The notes beneath the pieces were generated by a model. That model did not search any database and was not told where the DNA came from. It saw nothing but the letters and a program-made list of their open reading frames with translations. Shown here one piece after another: positions 26,087 to 34,511 of a stretch of DNA of 64,000 bases. Position 1 is the first letter of the stretch, and each line of letters begins with the position of its first letter. This DNA comes from Mycobacterium syngnathidarum (GTDB lineage Bacteria > Actinomycetota > Actinomycetes > Mycobacteriales > Mycobacteriaceae). The stretch is from assembly GCF_001942625.1 (NCBI RefSeq), contig NZ_MLCL01000076.1, positions 1 through 64,000 of the forward strand. Reading direction: 5' to 3'. A program made the position numbers and the translations under genes.

Positions 26087-26461
26087 CTAGTCCAGCCGTT
26101 TTCCGTGTCGTTGCGCCCTTCGTTCCAGACGCTCTTGCTCTCGACGCAGAGTCCGGCTGACCTCTCGAAGATCGCGGATATGTTCCTCGATGCGCTGCCG
26201 CTTTTCTGCCAGCAACCGGGCACCGTCGAGGCAGTCGATATCGCTCGAGCGGAGTCCGTCGAGCACCTGCCGTATCTCGGTCAAGGAGAATCCCAGCGCC
26301 TGCATGCTCCTGAGCAACTTGACCTGTTTGACCAGGGATTCTGGATAATCCCGGTAATTGCCGCTGGTCCGCTGCACCTCACCGAGCAATCCCTGGCGCT
26401 CGTAGTAGCGCAGCGCGTGGCGGCCAACTCCGGTACTTGCCTCAAGTTCGCTTATCTTCAT
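26087..26461 (-). CDS. MerR-family transcriptional regulator
   Basis: A 124-aa protein with the MerR winged helix at the N-terminus (MKISELEASTGVGRHALRYY then ERQGLLGEVQRTSGNYRDYP), followed by a long dimerisation helix rich in Arg/Glu (to the end). It lacks the metal-binding Cys residues of MerR/CueR (one Cys only, in DIDCLDGARLL), so it is more likely to respond to an organic ligand. It is divergent from the SRPBCC gene, with a 20-bp perfect palindrome between them that should be its operator. Confidence 0.88.
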   Translation of the reverse strand: MKISELEASTGVGRHALRYYERQGLLGEVQRTSGNYRDYPESLVKQVKLLRSMQALGFSLTEIRQVLDGLRSSDIDCLDGARLLAEKRQRIEEHIRDLREVSRTLRREQERLERRAQRHGKRLD

Positions 26462-26476
26462 GCCAATTTCACTTGA

Positions 26477-26496
26477 CTGTAGACCTAGGTCTACAG
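26477..26496. promoter_or_regulatory. MerR operator, perfect 20-bp palindrome
   Basis: CTGTAGACCTAGGTCTACAG is a perfect inverted repeat. It lies between TTGACT (26473-26478) and TAGCCT (26499-26504) on the plus strand. This gives a 20-bp spacer in place of 17, the hallmark of MerR-activated promoters that require DNA twisting. The target is the SRPBCC gene at 26533. Confidence 0.8.
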
Positions 26497-26532
26497 CTTA
26501 GCCTTCGGTCGTTTCGTTGATCAGGAGGATGC

Positions 26533-27024
26533 ATGTATCTACTGGCCGAAGTGGCTGTCACTGTTGCGTGCTCACGTGCGAAAGCCTTTGACTATGCGGC
26601 CGATCTGGAGAACTTTCTCCATTGGTTCCCCGGCGTTTCGACGATCACCGCAAAGGACGAGCTGCCCGTGTCGACCCGTGGCAAGAAGTACACCGAAACA
26701 GTCTCGGTGCCACTACGCGGAACGCGGTCGGTGACGATTCAGGTAATAGAAGCGACGGCGCCGAACCGGATCGTCACCCACGGCGACATGCGCCCGATCC
26801 TGCCGCGCATGGAGATGGAGTTTGTTCAAACCGGACAGAACGACTGCGAAGTGCACTGGCGCATGATGAGCCGCAATGAGAACCGTCTTGCCGCCTGCAC
26901 CGTGTTGCCTGTTGCCGCACGGGTGATGCGTCGACGTGCCCAGGCTGGGCTCCGAAATCTGAAGCGACAACTCGAATGCCCCAACCGTGACGTCACGGTG
27001 TCCCAACAGCCCGCGCCAGACTGA
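26533..27024 (+). CDS. SRPBCC family (polyketide cyclase/START-like) protein
   Basis: A 163-aa helix-grip protein: MYLLAEVAVTVACSRAKAFD then YAADLENFLHWFPGVSTITA and later a VHWRMMSRNE strand. The fold binds hydrophobic ligands. AGGAGG at 26523-26528 sits 4 nt before ATG 26533. It is divergent from the MerR gene, so it is the likely target of that regulator. A ligand-binding or stress role is inferred; no catalytic residues are evident. Confidence 0.8.
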   Translation: MYLLAEVAVTVACSRAKAFDYAADLENFLHWFPGVSTITAKDELPVSTRGKKYTETVSVPLRGTRSVTIQVIEATAPNRIVTHGDMRPILPRMEMEFVQTGQNDCEVHWRMMSRNENRLAACTVLPVAARVMRRRAQAGLRNLKRQLECPNRDVTVSQQPAPD

Positions 27025-27119
27025 CGAGCACATGTGTACTGACTCTGAGGCCGGCAAGGGCGACAACAGCCGTGGCGGCGCCGCGATGAGTCTCGCTGCG
27101 CGGCAGAGTCTTACTAAAC

Positions 27120-27482
27120 ATGACGATGACGACGAGAGTTTTGAGTGTGTCGGTTCCGGTGTCAGACCAGGACGCCGCGTTGAAGTTCTACACCGAGGTG
27201 CTGGGATGCGAACTCCGCACCGACGTGGAGGTCTGGCCGGGTGCGCGCATGATCGAGGTCGTGCCGCCGGGCTCGGATGTCTCCCTGGTGCTACTGCCGC
27301 ACGACAGCCAGATCCCGGTCGCGATCCGGTTGGGCACCTCTGATGCGCAACAAGCCCACGACAGGGTCCGTGAGGCCGGGGTGACGCTGCACAACGACGA
27401 GCTGGTCCGGATGGAGGGAATACCAGCGATGTTTTCCTTCACCGACCCCGATGGCAACGGCTTGGTCTACCTCGAGGACTGA
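27120..27482 (+). CDS. VOC/glyoxalase family protein
   Basis: A 120-aa vicinal-oxygen-chelate protein made of two beta-alpha-beta-beta-beta units: LSVSVPVSDQDAALKFYTEV, CELRTDVEVWPGARMIEVVP, a second half starting IPVAIRLGTSDAQQAHDRVR, and the typical ending SFTDPDGNGLVYLED with the family's DPDGN turn. Metal ligand positions are partly present (Glu in the last strand). Members range from glyoxalases and dioxygenases to drug-binding proteins; this one cannot be placed further. Confidence 0.85.
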   Translation: MTMTTRVLSVSVPVSDQDAALKFYTEVLGCELRTDVEVWPGARMIEVVPPGSDVSLVLLPHDSQIPVAIRLGTSDAQQAHDRVREAGVTLHNDELVRMEGIPAMFSFTDPDGNGLVYLED

Positions 27483-27541
27483 TTCCCAACCGATTCCCGT
27501 TAACCGACCCAACGCTCCGCTGAACAGCACGGAGGACCACG

Positions 27542-27826
27542 ATGGCGGACTCTCGATCCTTGGACATCACATTCACCGCTCGCCTGGGAAAGGTGCGCCC
27601 CGGAGACACCTGGACCTGCGTTCAGCTTCCTGGCTCAGCACAGATTTTCGGTACGAGGGGGTTGGTGAAGGTCGCCGGCACGGTTGACGGTCACCCGTTC
27701 ATCGGAACGTTCATGGCCCTGGGCGACGGAACCCACAAACTCCCCGTGGCCGCTGCCATCCGGACGGCCATCGGCAAGACGGACGGTGACGACGTCGAGG
27801 TCCACCTCACCGAGCGGCTGAACTGA
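27542..27826 (+). CDS. DUF1905 domain protein
   Basis: A 94-aa small beta-barrel protein: [20 protein letters not shown] then [20 protein letters not shown] and the ending [25 protein letters not shown]. This matches DUF1905, whose members often occur alone or fused to YdeI-like domains; function unknown. GGAGG precedes the ATG. It lies 60 bp after the VOC gene in the same direction and may be co-transcribed. Confidence 0.85.
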   Translation: MADSRSLDITFTARLGKVRPGDTWTCVQLPGSAQIFGTRGLVKVAGTVDGHPFIGTFMALGDGTHKLPVAAAIRTAIGKTDGDDVEVHLTERLN

Positions 27827-27949
27827 ACCCGATACGCGCAGACGTGCGGCGCTTCCGGACGCGGCAACTCGCCTGGTGCTGCTCAGGGCGTCGCAGTCCT
27901 GCCGAACACCTGTTCGCGCTCGAGTTGCCGTGCTTTGTAGGCTTCGAAC

Positions 27950-29797
27950 ATGCCGTTCAATGCCGGTGACGTCTTTGCCGGGTACACCATTCAGCGGCTC
28001 CTCGGCGCCGGTGGCATGGGTGAGGTCTACCTGGCCCAGCATCCTCGCCTTCCCCGTCTGGATGCGCTCAAGATCCTTTCGGTGAGCACCACGCGCGATG
28101 ACGAGTTCCGCGCCCGGTTCACCCGAGAGGCAGAGTTGGCCGCATCGCTGTGGCATCCGCACATCGTCGGGGTGCACGACCGTGGCGAGTCCGACGGCCG
28201 GCTGTGGATCTCGATGGACTATGTCGACGGCACCGACGCCAAGCACTTGATCGAGCAGCATCCGTCTGGCATGCCCTTGGCGGATGTGGTGGAGATTGTG
28301 ACGGCAGTCGCCGAGGCCCTCGACGTCGCGCACGAACGGAACCTGCTGCACCGCGACGTCAAGCCGGCGAACATCCTGGTCACCACTCCGTCGGGAAGTG
28401 CCCGGCGACGCATACTGCTCACCGATTTCGGGATCGCCCGGCAAGCCGACGACGCGAGTGGCCTCACGGAGACCGACGTGGCCATCGGCACCGTCGCGTA
28501 TGTAGCGCCCGAGCAGCTCGCCGGGAAGACACTCGATGGCCGGGCCGACCAGTACGCCCTCGCGGCAACAGCCTTCCATCTGTTGACCGGCGCGCCCCTC
28601 TTCGACGACGCCAATCGCATCATCGTGGCCGGCAACCACCTCTATGCGTCACCGCCCCGGCTGTCCGAGCGTCGTGGCGACCTCGCCCATCTCGACACCG
28701 TGATGGCGAAGGCGCTGGCCAAGAAACCCGGTGAGCGCTATGCGCGGTGCCTGGACTTCGCGCGGGCGCTGGGCGGGAGCACGGATGTGTCCACCGCGCC
28801 ACAACCGGTGCCGGTGCCGGATTCCGAGCCGACGCCCCCTGATACGGGAGGGCACACCGCCCCACTGGAGATCCCCGACGTCCGCGAGCGGAGCAGCTCA
28901 CCGGAGACCATGCGGTTGGCCATGCTCACGATCCTGGGCACCGTCCGCAACGTGCAGAAGCGACCGTCCGGACTTGACGGCGAAGAGGAGGTTTGGACCT
29001 TCCGCGTGGAGCGATACGAGTCGACCGGTGAAGCACACACCGTCGTGCCGGTCGAGCTACGTGGCAACTCCATCACGGGCGAACTGTCCGACGGGGATGT
29101 CGTGGAGGTCAGCGGAGTCTGGGATGACCGAACGCTGTTCGCCGAGTCGGTGGTCAATCATTCGGCCGGGACCCGAGGACGTCGCCGGCGCAACTCGTTC
29201 GAAGTGAGGTCAGGTAAACGGCGGCGTGCTCTGACATCCCGCCCGGTGCGTATCGGCTTGCTTCTGGCCGCGATCGCGCTGATCGTTGCGATGTCGGTGA
29301 TTCTCATCCGCGGTTTGGGCACGCCGGCGCAGCGCACCCCGGGGCCGATCGTGACCCCCGCGAGTGCGACGGTGTTCTCCCCCGGCGGCTCGCCAGACCA
29401 TCCGGATCAGGCGGGTCTGGCCGTCGACGGCAGCCCGGACACGTCGTGGCCCACCGACATCTACCAGGATGCCGCGCCGTTCCCGGCCTTCAAAGAAGGG
29501 GTCGGCCTGATACTTCACCTGTCCTCGCCGACCGCTTTGAGCGAGGTGACGATCGACGTGCCCAGCACCGGAACAGAAGTCCAGGTTCGTGCGGCCGACA
29601 GTGCCCACCCGAGCAGCCTGTCAGACACCACCGAGCTGACGCCGAACGTGGCGATACAGCCGGGAGAAAACACCATCACCGTCGACAATCAGACGGAAAC
29701 ATCCAATGTGTTGGTGTGGATTTCGAAGCTGGGCACCCTCGATGGGCAGAGCCGCACGAACATCTCGGAGATCACCCTGCGGGCCGCGGGCGATTGA
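27950..29797 (+). CDS. Ser/Thr protein kinase, membrane-anchored, with extracellular discoidin-like domain
   Basis: A 615-aa Hanks-type kinase. The P-loop is GAGGMGEVY (19-27), with catalytic Lys41, Glu61, HRDVKPAN (Asp136) and DFG (159-161). The activation loop has Thr173 and Thr175, and APEQLAG follows. After a Pro-rich linker (280-310), residues 325-405 form a beta-rich, OB-like segment. A basic stop-transfer and one transmembrane helix (about 434-455) follow. The outside portion (461-615) looks like a discoidin/galactose-binding fold, similar in outline to the C-terminus of MviN (Rv3910). It would sense an extracytoplasmic sugar or peptidoglycan ligand. No PASTA repeats. Confidence 0.9.
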   Translation: MPFNAGDVFAGYTIQRLLGAGGMGEVYLAQHPRLPRLDALKILSVSTTRDDEFRARFTREAELAASLWHPHIVGVHDRGESDGRLWISMDYVDGTDAKHLIEQHPSGMPLADVVEIVTAVAEALDVAHERNLLHRDVKPANILVTTPSGSARRRILLTDFGIARQADDASGLTETDVAIGTVAYVAPEQLAGKTLDGRADQYALAATAFHLLTGAPLFDDANRIIVAGNHLYASPPRLSERRGDLAHLDTVMAKALAKKPGERYARCLDFARALGGSTDVSTAPQPVPVPDSEPTPPDTGGHTAPLEIPDVRERSSSPETMRLAMLTILGTVRNVQKRPSGLDGEEEVWTFRVERYESTGEAHTVVPVELRGNSITGELSDGDVVEVSGVWDDRTLFAESVVNHSAGTRGRRRRNSFEVRSGKRRRALTSRPVRIGLLLAAIALIVAMSVILIRGLGTPAQRTPGPIVTPASATVFSPGGSPDHPDQAGLAVDGSPDTSWPTDIYQDAAPFPAFKEGVGLILHLSSPTALSEVTIDVPSTGTEVQVRAADSAHPSSLSDTTELTPNVAIQPGENTITVDNQTETSNVLVWISKLGTLDGQSRTNISEITLRAAGD

Positions 29798-29798
29798 T

Positions 29799-30116
29799 TC
29801 ATCGGTTGCACATCAGATCGACGTACGCGGTTGTGTACCGCACGAGGTTGTTCACTCTGCCCGTCGGGCCGCGCTGTACCCAGGAATGTTTGACATCAGT
29901 GCCCTGACGCACGGCAGTCACTGTGCATTGATCCATGGGCGCGTTCCCGACTTTGTTGAGGATCACCCGGAAACCCTGGGCCTCGAGGTCGCTGATCGTC
30001 GCTTGCGCTGAAGTCTGGCCGGTCGGTGCTGCCGTGGCCGGCGCAGATGAGCACAGTCCCAATACGGTCGCAGCCGCGGCCGCGACGATGCTTCCTACGA
30101 TCCTGCCGCTCGACAA
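29799..30116 (-). CDS. Small secreted protein with signal peptide
   Basis: About 105 aa. TTG 30116 is preferred because GGAAAGGGG lies 6 nt upstream; GTG 30134 is the alternative. The signal sequence is SGRIVGSIVAAAAATVLGLC ending in ATAA before PTGQTSAQ. The mature part is about 75 aa and contains QATISDLEAQGFRVILNKVG and two Cys residues (PMDQCTVTAVRQG and the C-terminal DLMCNR), probably forming a disulphide. It resembles small secreted mycobacterial proteins of unknown function. It converges on the kinase gene, with 1 bp between stops. Confidence 0.78.
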   Translation of the reverse strand: MSSGRIVGSIVAAAAATVLGLCSSAPATAAPTGQTSAQATISDLEAQGFRVILNKVGNAPMDQCTVTAVRQGTDVKHSWVQRGPTGRVNNLVRYTTAYVDLMCNR

Positions 30117-30389
30117 TGTGCGCCCCTTTCCCACTTTCAGTTGATGATCCCCGATTTCTGCGCATGGGATTTGTATCGAGTTTAGTTGTGGTTCAATAAA
30201 AGACGAGGAACTCATACGCGACGCATATTTGGTCCCCATAGAGAATGCATAGCCAATTCAGATCGATTTCAGGCGCAATTGCCAAAAGGGTGTTCCCGTG
30301 CGGGCGCGGGCATATGCAGACGCTTGGCGCCCGAGGTGTCAGGCGCAGTCCGGCGACCTCGTCCACCCGTCAAGCAGGATAAAAGTAAG

Positions 30390-30423
30390 GCAAGGCAATT
30401 CGTCATGCACAGAATTGCCTTGC
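30390..30423 (-). terminator. Intrinsic terminator of the diiron oxygenase gene
   Basis: GCAAGGCAATTC and GAATTGCCTTGC form a perfect 12-bp stem around a 10-nt loop, 33 bp past the stop of the gene ending at 30457. In minus-strand direction the stem is followed by CTTACTTTTA. This is one of the few hairpins here with a T-rich tail. The rest of 30117-30456 holds no recognisable gene. Confidence 0.75.
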
Positions 30424-30456
30424 GTTACACCGGGATTATGGATCAGTCGCGGGTGT

Positions 30457-31473
30457 TCACCCCACGCTGAGTGCTTGGCGCGCCGGTTCGCTGCGGTAGC
30501 GCGAAGCCCGCCCGTCGATGCGCAGAACCCGCCACAGAATTCTGGCGATCGGGTTCATCAGCCCGGTGTCCGCGGCGAGCATCCGCACGTCGCCGTAGAT
30601 CTCACTGAGCATCGCTCTGGATGCGGGTGCCCGCCAGTAGATCTCCTTCTTCACCGATCGCGGGATCTCGAATTCGCGCCAGAACGAGCGCGGAGGCTTG
30701 GCGATGAGAGATGCTGCCAGCCGGAAACTCAGTGGATAGATGATCGACAGGCCGAATCGATTGAGCCGCTTCATCTCCGGGATCCGCCGACGCAGGAATT
30801 CATGCGCGAACGAGATGTGTCGGGCTTCCTCGGCGACGTGGATCGCCATCACGCGTTCCATCACGGGGTGGATCGGTTTGCCCTCGCGCAGAATGGATTT
30901 CTGCATATGGTCGATCGGCTCCTCGCCGCACAGCACCATCATGAAGAAGAACACCGGCATCGGGCTGGCGCACAGCGGCGGCAACCAGTGCATCCATCGA
31001 AGCCACCGCACGAGACCCGGGACATCCACGCCCGCGTGATTCACCAGCTCCTGGAACATGAGGGTGTGGTTGCACTCCTCCACTGCCTCGTGCATGCAGT
31101 ATCGGTATTCCGGGCTCCCGTTCGGCACCCAGAATGTGTAGTTCAGGATTCCTCGGATCAGCATGTTCTCGAATTGCAGGCCGGCCTTGGCGACATTCGC
31201 CTGACGCCACATGCCGATCGCGATCTGCTTCTCCAGCGGCTGGGCCTGATACCACGGGCTCATCCCGATGGGGTCACTGTCCGCCGCCAGCACCCAGCGC
31301 GGGTCGTTCTCGGTCACCTTGAATTCTGCCGAGTCCCACGGGATGTCCAGGTACGGATTGAAGTTGCGGCGCACTGAGCCCTCGGAGAGGGTTTGCAGCC
31401 TCGTGCAGTAGTCCGCGTCGCCGCTGACCTGCATTCCATCCCGCCACCGACGGACGGCCCTCGTTGATGCCAT
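30457..31473 (-). CDS. AurF-like diiron oxygenase
   Basis: About 338 aa from ATG 31473 (GAGGAG 8 nt upstream). Two ExxH-type diiron motifs sit in helices: AVEECNHTLMFQELV and VAEEARHISFAHEFL, with further Glu ligands upstream. This matches the AurF N-oxygenase/diiron family, which in mycobacteria has many uncharacterised members. It may oxidise an amine or a lipid. The gene lies 200 bp downstream of the phytanoyl-CoA dioxygenase gene, with an intervening inverted repeat, so it may have its own promoter. Confidence 0.85.
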   Translation of the reverse strand: MASTRAVRRWRDGMQVSGDADYCTRLQTLSEGSVRRNFNPYLDIPWDSAEFKVTENDPRWVLAADSDPIGMSPWYQAQPLEKQIAIGMWRQANVAKAGLQFENMLIRGILNYTFWVPNGSPEYRYCMHEAVEECNHTLMFQELVNHAGVDVPGLVRWLRWMHWLPPLCASPMPVFFFMMVLCGEEPIDHMQKSILREGKPIHPVMERVMAIHVAEEARHISFAHEFLRRRIPEMKRLNRFGLSIIYPLSFRLAASLIAKPPRSFWREFEIPRSVKKEIYWRAPASRAMLSEIYGDVRMLAADTGLMNPIARILWRVLRIDGRASRYRSEPARQALSVG

Positions 31474-31516
31474 GACGTCGCTTCTCCTCGACAGTTGAGC
31501 GCCGGCTCCATTTATC

Positions 31517-31531
31517 GGGACCGAGAGTCCC
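31517..31531. promoter_or_regulatory. Inverted repeat upstream of diiron oxygenase
   Basis: GGGACCGAGAGTCCC (5-bp arms) is flanked outward by CCATTTATC on one side and ATTTAATAATGG on the other, giving a wider imperfect dyad at 31508-31543. It lies 44 bp before the start of the diiron oxygenase gene in an A+T-rich stretch, where a promoter would be expected. Confidence 0.3.
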
Positions 31532-31672
31532 ATTTAATAATGGTATGAGACGCTCTGCCTCATATGCCTGTCAAGGGTTGGGGCCGGACACGCTGTCGAC
31601 CAGTTCGGCGACCGTGTGGTCGCGATCAATACGTCGTGAAGCACGTCCTCGGCGAGTGGGCTCCGGGCGAGA

Positions 31673-32527
31673 TCAGACCGGCTGCGCACCCGGCTCGAGC
31701 AACCTCTTCGGGTGCATGCCGTCGACCTGGCCGATGAACGGCGGGTGAATGCTGTAGCCCAGCATGCGCCGAATGTCCTCCGACACCACCCGGACCGTGT
31801 CGCGGGTCATCGACAAGGTGAATGCCTCCTGCGGGCGTAACCACGGTTCGCAGTACTGCGCGGTGAGGGCCAGACGTGAGTTCGCAGATCGGTTGGCGCC
31901 GCCGCCATGCCACAGCGTCCCGAGAAAGAAGACGCACGAGCCGGCGCTCATTATCACTGGTTCGCGCTCAGCGGGCTCGGGCTGTCGATCGCCCCACGCG
32001 TGACTGCCCGCGACGATGTCGGTGGCACCGTTGTCGGCGGTGAAATCGTCGATCGCCCAGATCGTGGCCGCACCCAGCGCTTTTCGCGGTCTGGGTAGCG
32101 GATAGAAGCCGTCGTCGGTGTGCAGCATCTGCGCCTGCTCCCCCGGCAGAATCTTGATCACCTGCAACATCGACAACAGATAATTCGGCATGAACAGCCG
32201 ATCCAACAGAGCCAGCACGCGAGGATGATCGGCGATGCGATCACAGCTGCGGGTCTTGTTCAGCACGCTGTACACCCGCTGGGTGGCATGGCCCTCGAAC
32301 CCATTGCGGCCCAGGCGGTCCAACAGCGGCTCGACGGAGTCCCGGATCGCGTCGAGTTCGGCCGCGGTCAGCAGGTCAGGCAGGATCACGTACCCGTCGC
32401 GCAGCACCGCTGCCAGGTCCGCCTCGGCCACCGCGGGATCAACCCCTTCCCCGCTGCTGGGGGTCCGCCGATAGGTGCCGGCCAGGTCACCCGTGAGCTC
32501 CGTCAACGATGTCACTTCAGTGCTCAT
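31673..32527 (-). CDS. Phytanoyl-CoA dioxygenase (PhyH) family protein
   Basis: About 284 aa from ATG 32527 (MSTEVTSLTELTGDLAG). It is an Fe(II)/2-oxoglutarate oxygenase with the HxD motif in QMLHTDDGFYPLP, the distal His in LWHGGGANRS and a candidate 2-oxoglutarate Arg shortly after (NSRLAL). FTADNGATDIVAGSHAWG is the family's conserved turn. It hydroxylates aliphatic or lipid substrates. The gene is divergent from a TetR gene whose probable operator lies in the 45-bp gap. Confidence 0.88.
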   Translation of the reverse strand: MSTEVTSLTELTGDLAGTYRRTPSSGEGVDPAVAEADLAAVLRDGYVILPDLLTAAELDAIRDSVEPLLDRLGRNGFEGHATQRVYSVLNKTRSCDRIADHPRVLALLDRLFMPNYLLSMLQVIKILPGEQAQMLHTDDGFYPLPRPRKALGAATIWAIDDFTADNGATDIVAGSHAWGDRQPEPAEREPVIMSAGSCVFFLGTLWHGGGANRSANSRLALTAQYCEPWLRPQEAFTLSMTRDTVRVVSEDIRRMLGYSIHPPFIGQVDGMHPKRLLEPGAQPV

Positions 32528-32543
32528 GATCGCCTCATCGAAA

Positions 32544-32563
32544 CATAACTGACTTCTGTTATG
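32544..32563. promoter_or_regulatory. Probable TetR operator CATAACTGACTTCTGTTATG
   Basis: CATAAC/GTTATG arms around 8 bp, with further symmetry (16 of 20 positions), in the short gap between the divergent PhyH and TetR genes. The right arm contains the in-frame ATG 32561, which argues for the second ATG (32573) as the TetR start. Confidence 0.65.
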
Positions 32564-32572
32564 GTTCGGACT

Positions 32573-33148
32573 ATGGCACGCGCCCCGGTTGGACGTCAAC
32601 AGCTGATCGATGCCGCGCGCGCCGAGCTCGTCAGCGGAAACGGCGCCTTCGAGCTCAGCGGTCTGACTCGTCGCGCCGGCCTCAGCACCGGGGCCTTGTA
32701 CCACCACTTCGGATCGAAAAGTGGTCTGCTGGCGGCGATCTACGACGGCTTCTACGACGGCCTGCGCCACGCGATTGCCGATCGTCACCTGCCCCAGGGC
32801 GACTGGGCCACTCGCGAACGCGACCGTACCCACCGCTTCGTCGCCTACCACCTCGCTGATCCGCTGGCGCCGATCCTGCTGAACCGCACCGCCAGCGACC
32901 CGCAACTCACCGAACTCGAGGCCGCCTACGTCGACAACCTCATCGACAACGCCGCCACCAACATCCGCGATGGGCAGCAGATGGGTGAACTTCCCGCCGA
33001 TCTGGATCCCGATAGCGCGGGCGCCTACGTCATCGGCGGCTTGCGACACGGTATTGCACAACAGCTCCGGGTCACCCCGACACCGAGTTCCGACCAAGCC
33101 ACCCAGACACTGTGGCGCTTCACCGCTGCCGCCCTCGGCATCACATAG
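32573..33148 (+). CDS. TetR-family transcriptional regulator
   Basis: About 191 aa from ATG 32573 (MARAPVGRQQLIDAARAELV); ATG 32561 lies inside the operator. The helix-turn-helix is AFELSGLTRRAGLSTGALYH followed by HFGSKSGLLAAIYDGFYDG. It probably represses the divergent phytanoyl-CoA dioxygenase gene and perhaps the diiron oxygenase beyond it. Confidence 0.86.
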   Translation: MARAPVGRQQLIDAARAELVSGNGAFELSGLTRRAGLSTGALYHHFGSKSGLLAAIYDGFYDGLRHAIADRHLPQGDWATRERDRTHRFVAYHLADPLAPILLNRTASDPQLTELEAAYVDNLIDNAATNIRDGQQMGELPADLDPDSAGAYVIGGLRHGIAQQLRVTPTPSSDQATQTLWRFTAAALGIT

Positions 33149-33252
33149 GCCGCCTGGGCCGGGTGAGGGGCGGTCGCCCGCCGCGTCGGATAGTCGAGTG
33201 CGCGTTCAGCAAGGGGACCCTCCTACCAGGCGGGACATTCTCGATGCGGGGG

Positions 33253-33281
33253 TTGACGCTCATCGTGGGGGTTCTGAGAAT
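33253..33281 (+). promoter_or_regulatory. Sigma-A-like promoter
   Basis: TTGACG (33253-33258), 17-bp spacer, GAGAAT (33276-33281). It is 37 bp upstream of the TTG start of the oxidoreductase gene at 33318. Confidence 0.5.
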
Positions 33282-33317
33282 CAACGTGAAACTTGAGATG
33301 ACCACGGGAGAAATGAC

Positions 33318-34349
33318 TTGACTGACGCCGCGCCTCGCCAGAACCGCCAGATCCTCTTGCGCCGTCGGCCCGATGGGCTGCTCTCCCCCGACGACACCGA
33401 GATGGTGACCACGCCGGCGCCGCTACCGGCCGAAGGCGAGGCGCTGCTGCGCACCACTTACGTCGGCATCGACGCTGCCGCTCGCACGTGGCTGGACGGC
33501 GAGCCAGGCTATCTGCCGGCCCTTGAGCTGGGCGAGGTGGTACGAGTTGCAGGTATCGGCGAGGTCATCGAATCACGTTGTGATGCTTACAACGTCGGCG
33601 ATCTGGTAACCACCCTGACCGGGCTGCAGGACTACGCGATCATCCGCGACGACCTGTTCAGTACACCGGTGGTCGGATACACAGATCCACTGGCCGTGAT
33701 GTCGATCTACGGACCGACCGGCGCGACGGCGTACTTCGGAATGAAGGGGGTCGGAAATCCGCAACCCGGCGACACTGTCGTGGTGTCGGCGGCCGCGGGC
33801 GCTACCGGGTCCGTGGCCGGCCAGATCGCCAAGATCGCGGGTGCCCGGGTGGTCGGCATTGCAGGCGGCGCCGAAAAATGCCGTGTCGTGGTCGAGGATT
33901 TCGGCTTTGATGCCTGCGTCGACTACAAGGCCGGCAATCTGACTGCCGCCCTGAAGCAAGCGTGCCCGAGTGGCATCAACGTCTATTTCGACAACGTCGG
34001 CGGGGACATTCTCAATGCCGTGTTGGCCAACTTGGCCCACAAGGCGCGCGTGGTGCTGTGCGGCATCATCTCGAGCTACCTGAACGGCGATCACCCCGGG
34101 CCGTCCAATTATGTGAACCTGCTCGCCACTTCCTCGACGATGCAGGGATTCATCGCACTCGAAGAGTGGGCACGGTTCGACGAGGCGTTCGCCGCGCTAC
34201 AAGGTTGGGAGAAGGAGGGATTGCTGGTGCACCGCGAAACCGTGTACGAGGGGCTGGAATCCAGCATCGACGCCCTCAACGGACTGTTCACCGGAGCCAA
34301 CATCGGCAAGATGCTGGTGAAGATCAACCAGCCGGGCGGCGCAGCCTGA
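33318..34349 (+). CDS. NADP-dependent medium-chain dehydrogenase/reductase (CurA-like)
   Basis: A 343-aa MDR-superfamily protein without the structural-zinc Cys cluster: ILLRRRPDGLLSPDDTEMV, then TTYVGIDAAARTWLDGEPGY, the nucleotide-binding segment VSAAAGATGSVAGQIAKIAG, and YFDNVGGDILNAVLANL. This is the CurA/leukotriene-B4 dehydrogenase-like group that reduces enones. The TTG start has GGGAG 7 nt upstream; an ATG at 33313 is out of frame and closes at once. A sigma-A-like promoter precedes it. Confidence 0.88.
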   Translation: MTDAAPRQNRQILLRRRPDGLLSPDDTEMVTTPAPLPAEGEALLRTTYVGIDAAARTWLDGEPGYLPALELGEVVRVAGIGEVIESRCDAYNVGDLVTTLTGLQDYAIIRDDLFSTPVVGYTDPLAVMSIYGPTGATAYFGMKGVGNPQPGDTVVVSAAAGATGSVAGQIAKIAGARVVGIAGGAEKCRVVVEDFGFDACVDYKAGNLTAALKQACPSGINVYFDNVGGDILNAVLANLAHKARVVLCGIISSYLNGDHPGPSNYVNLLATSSTMQGFIALEEWARFDEAFAALQGWEKEGLLVHRETVYEGLESSIDALNGLFTGANIGKMLVKINQPGGAA

Positions 34350-34428
34350 GGCCCGCTATACGCAAGGAATTGCAGCGGTGAAATCTGCGACTAGTGGGAC
34401 CCACGTGACTTCTGTGATATAGAGTATG

Positions 34429-34449
34429 TACGTACGTAGTTAGTACGTA
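34429..34449. promoter_or_regulatory. BlaI-like operator upstream of NlpC/P60 gene
   Basis: Three TACGTA units occur at 34429, 34433 (overlapping) and 34444. The last two are separated by GTTAG. The site lies 63 bp before the endopeptidase start and has the same building block as the sites at 36677, 38334 and 38499. Confidence 0.6.
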
Positions 34450-34511
34450 AGACCGTCGGCTACGGTGCCTGGCCGGTGATGACGGGCGTAGGGCGGGAAG
34501 GAACATGTGAG

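Noticed and set aside
34406..34420. TGACTTCTGTGAT, similar to half of the TetR operator at 32544.
   Set aside because: The CATAAC arm is missing and the position belongs to the BlaI-like promoter; similarity is one-sided.
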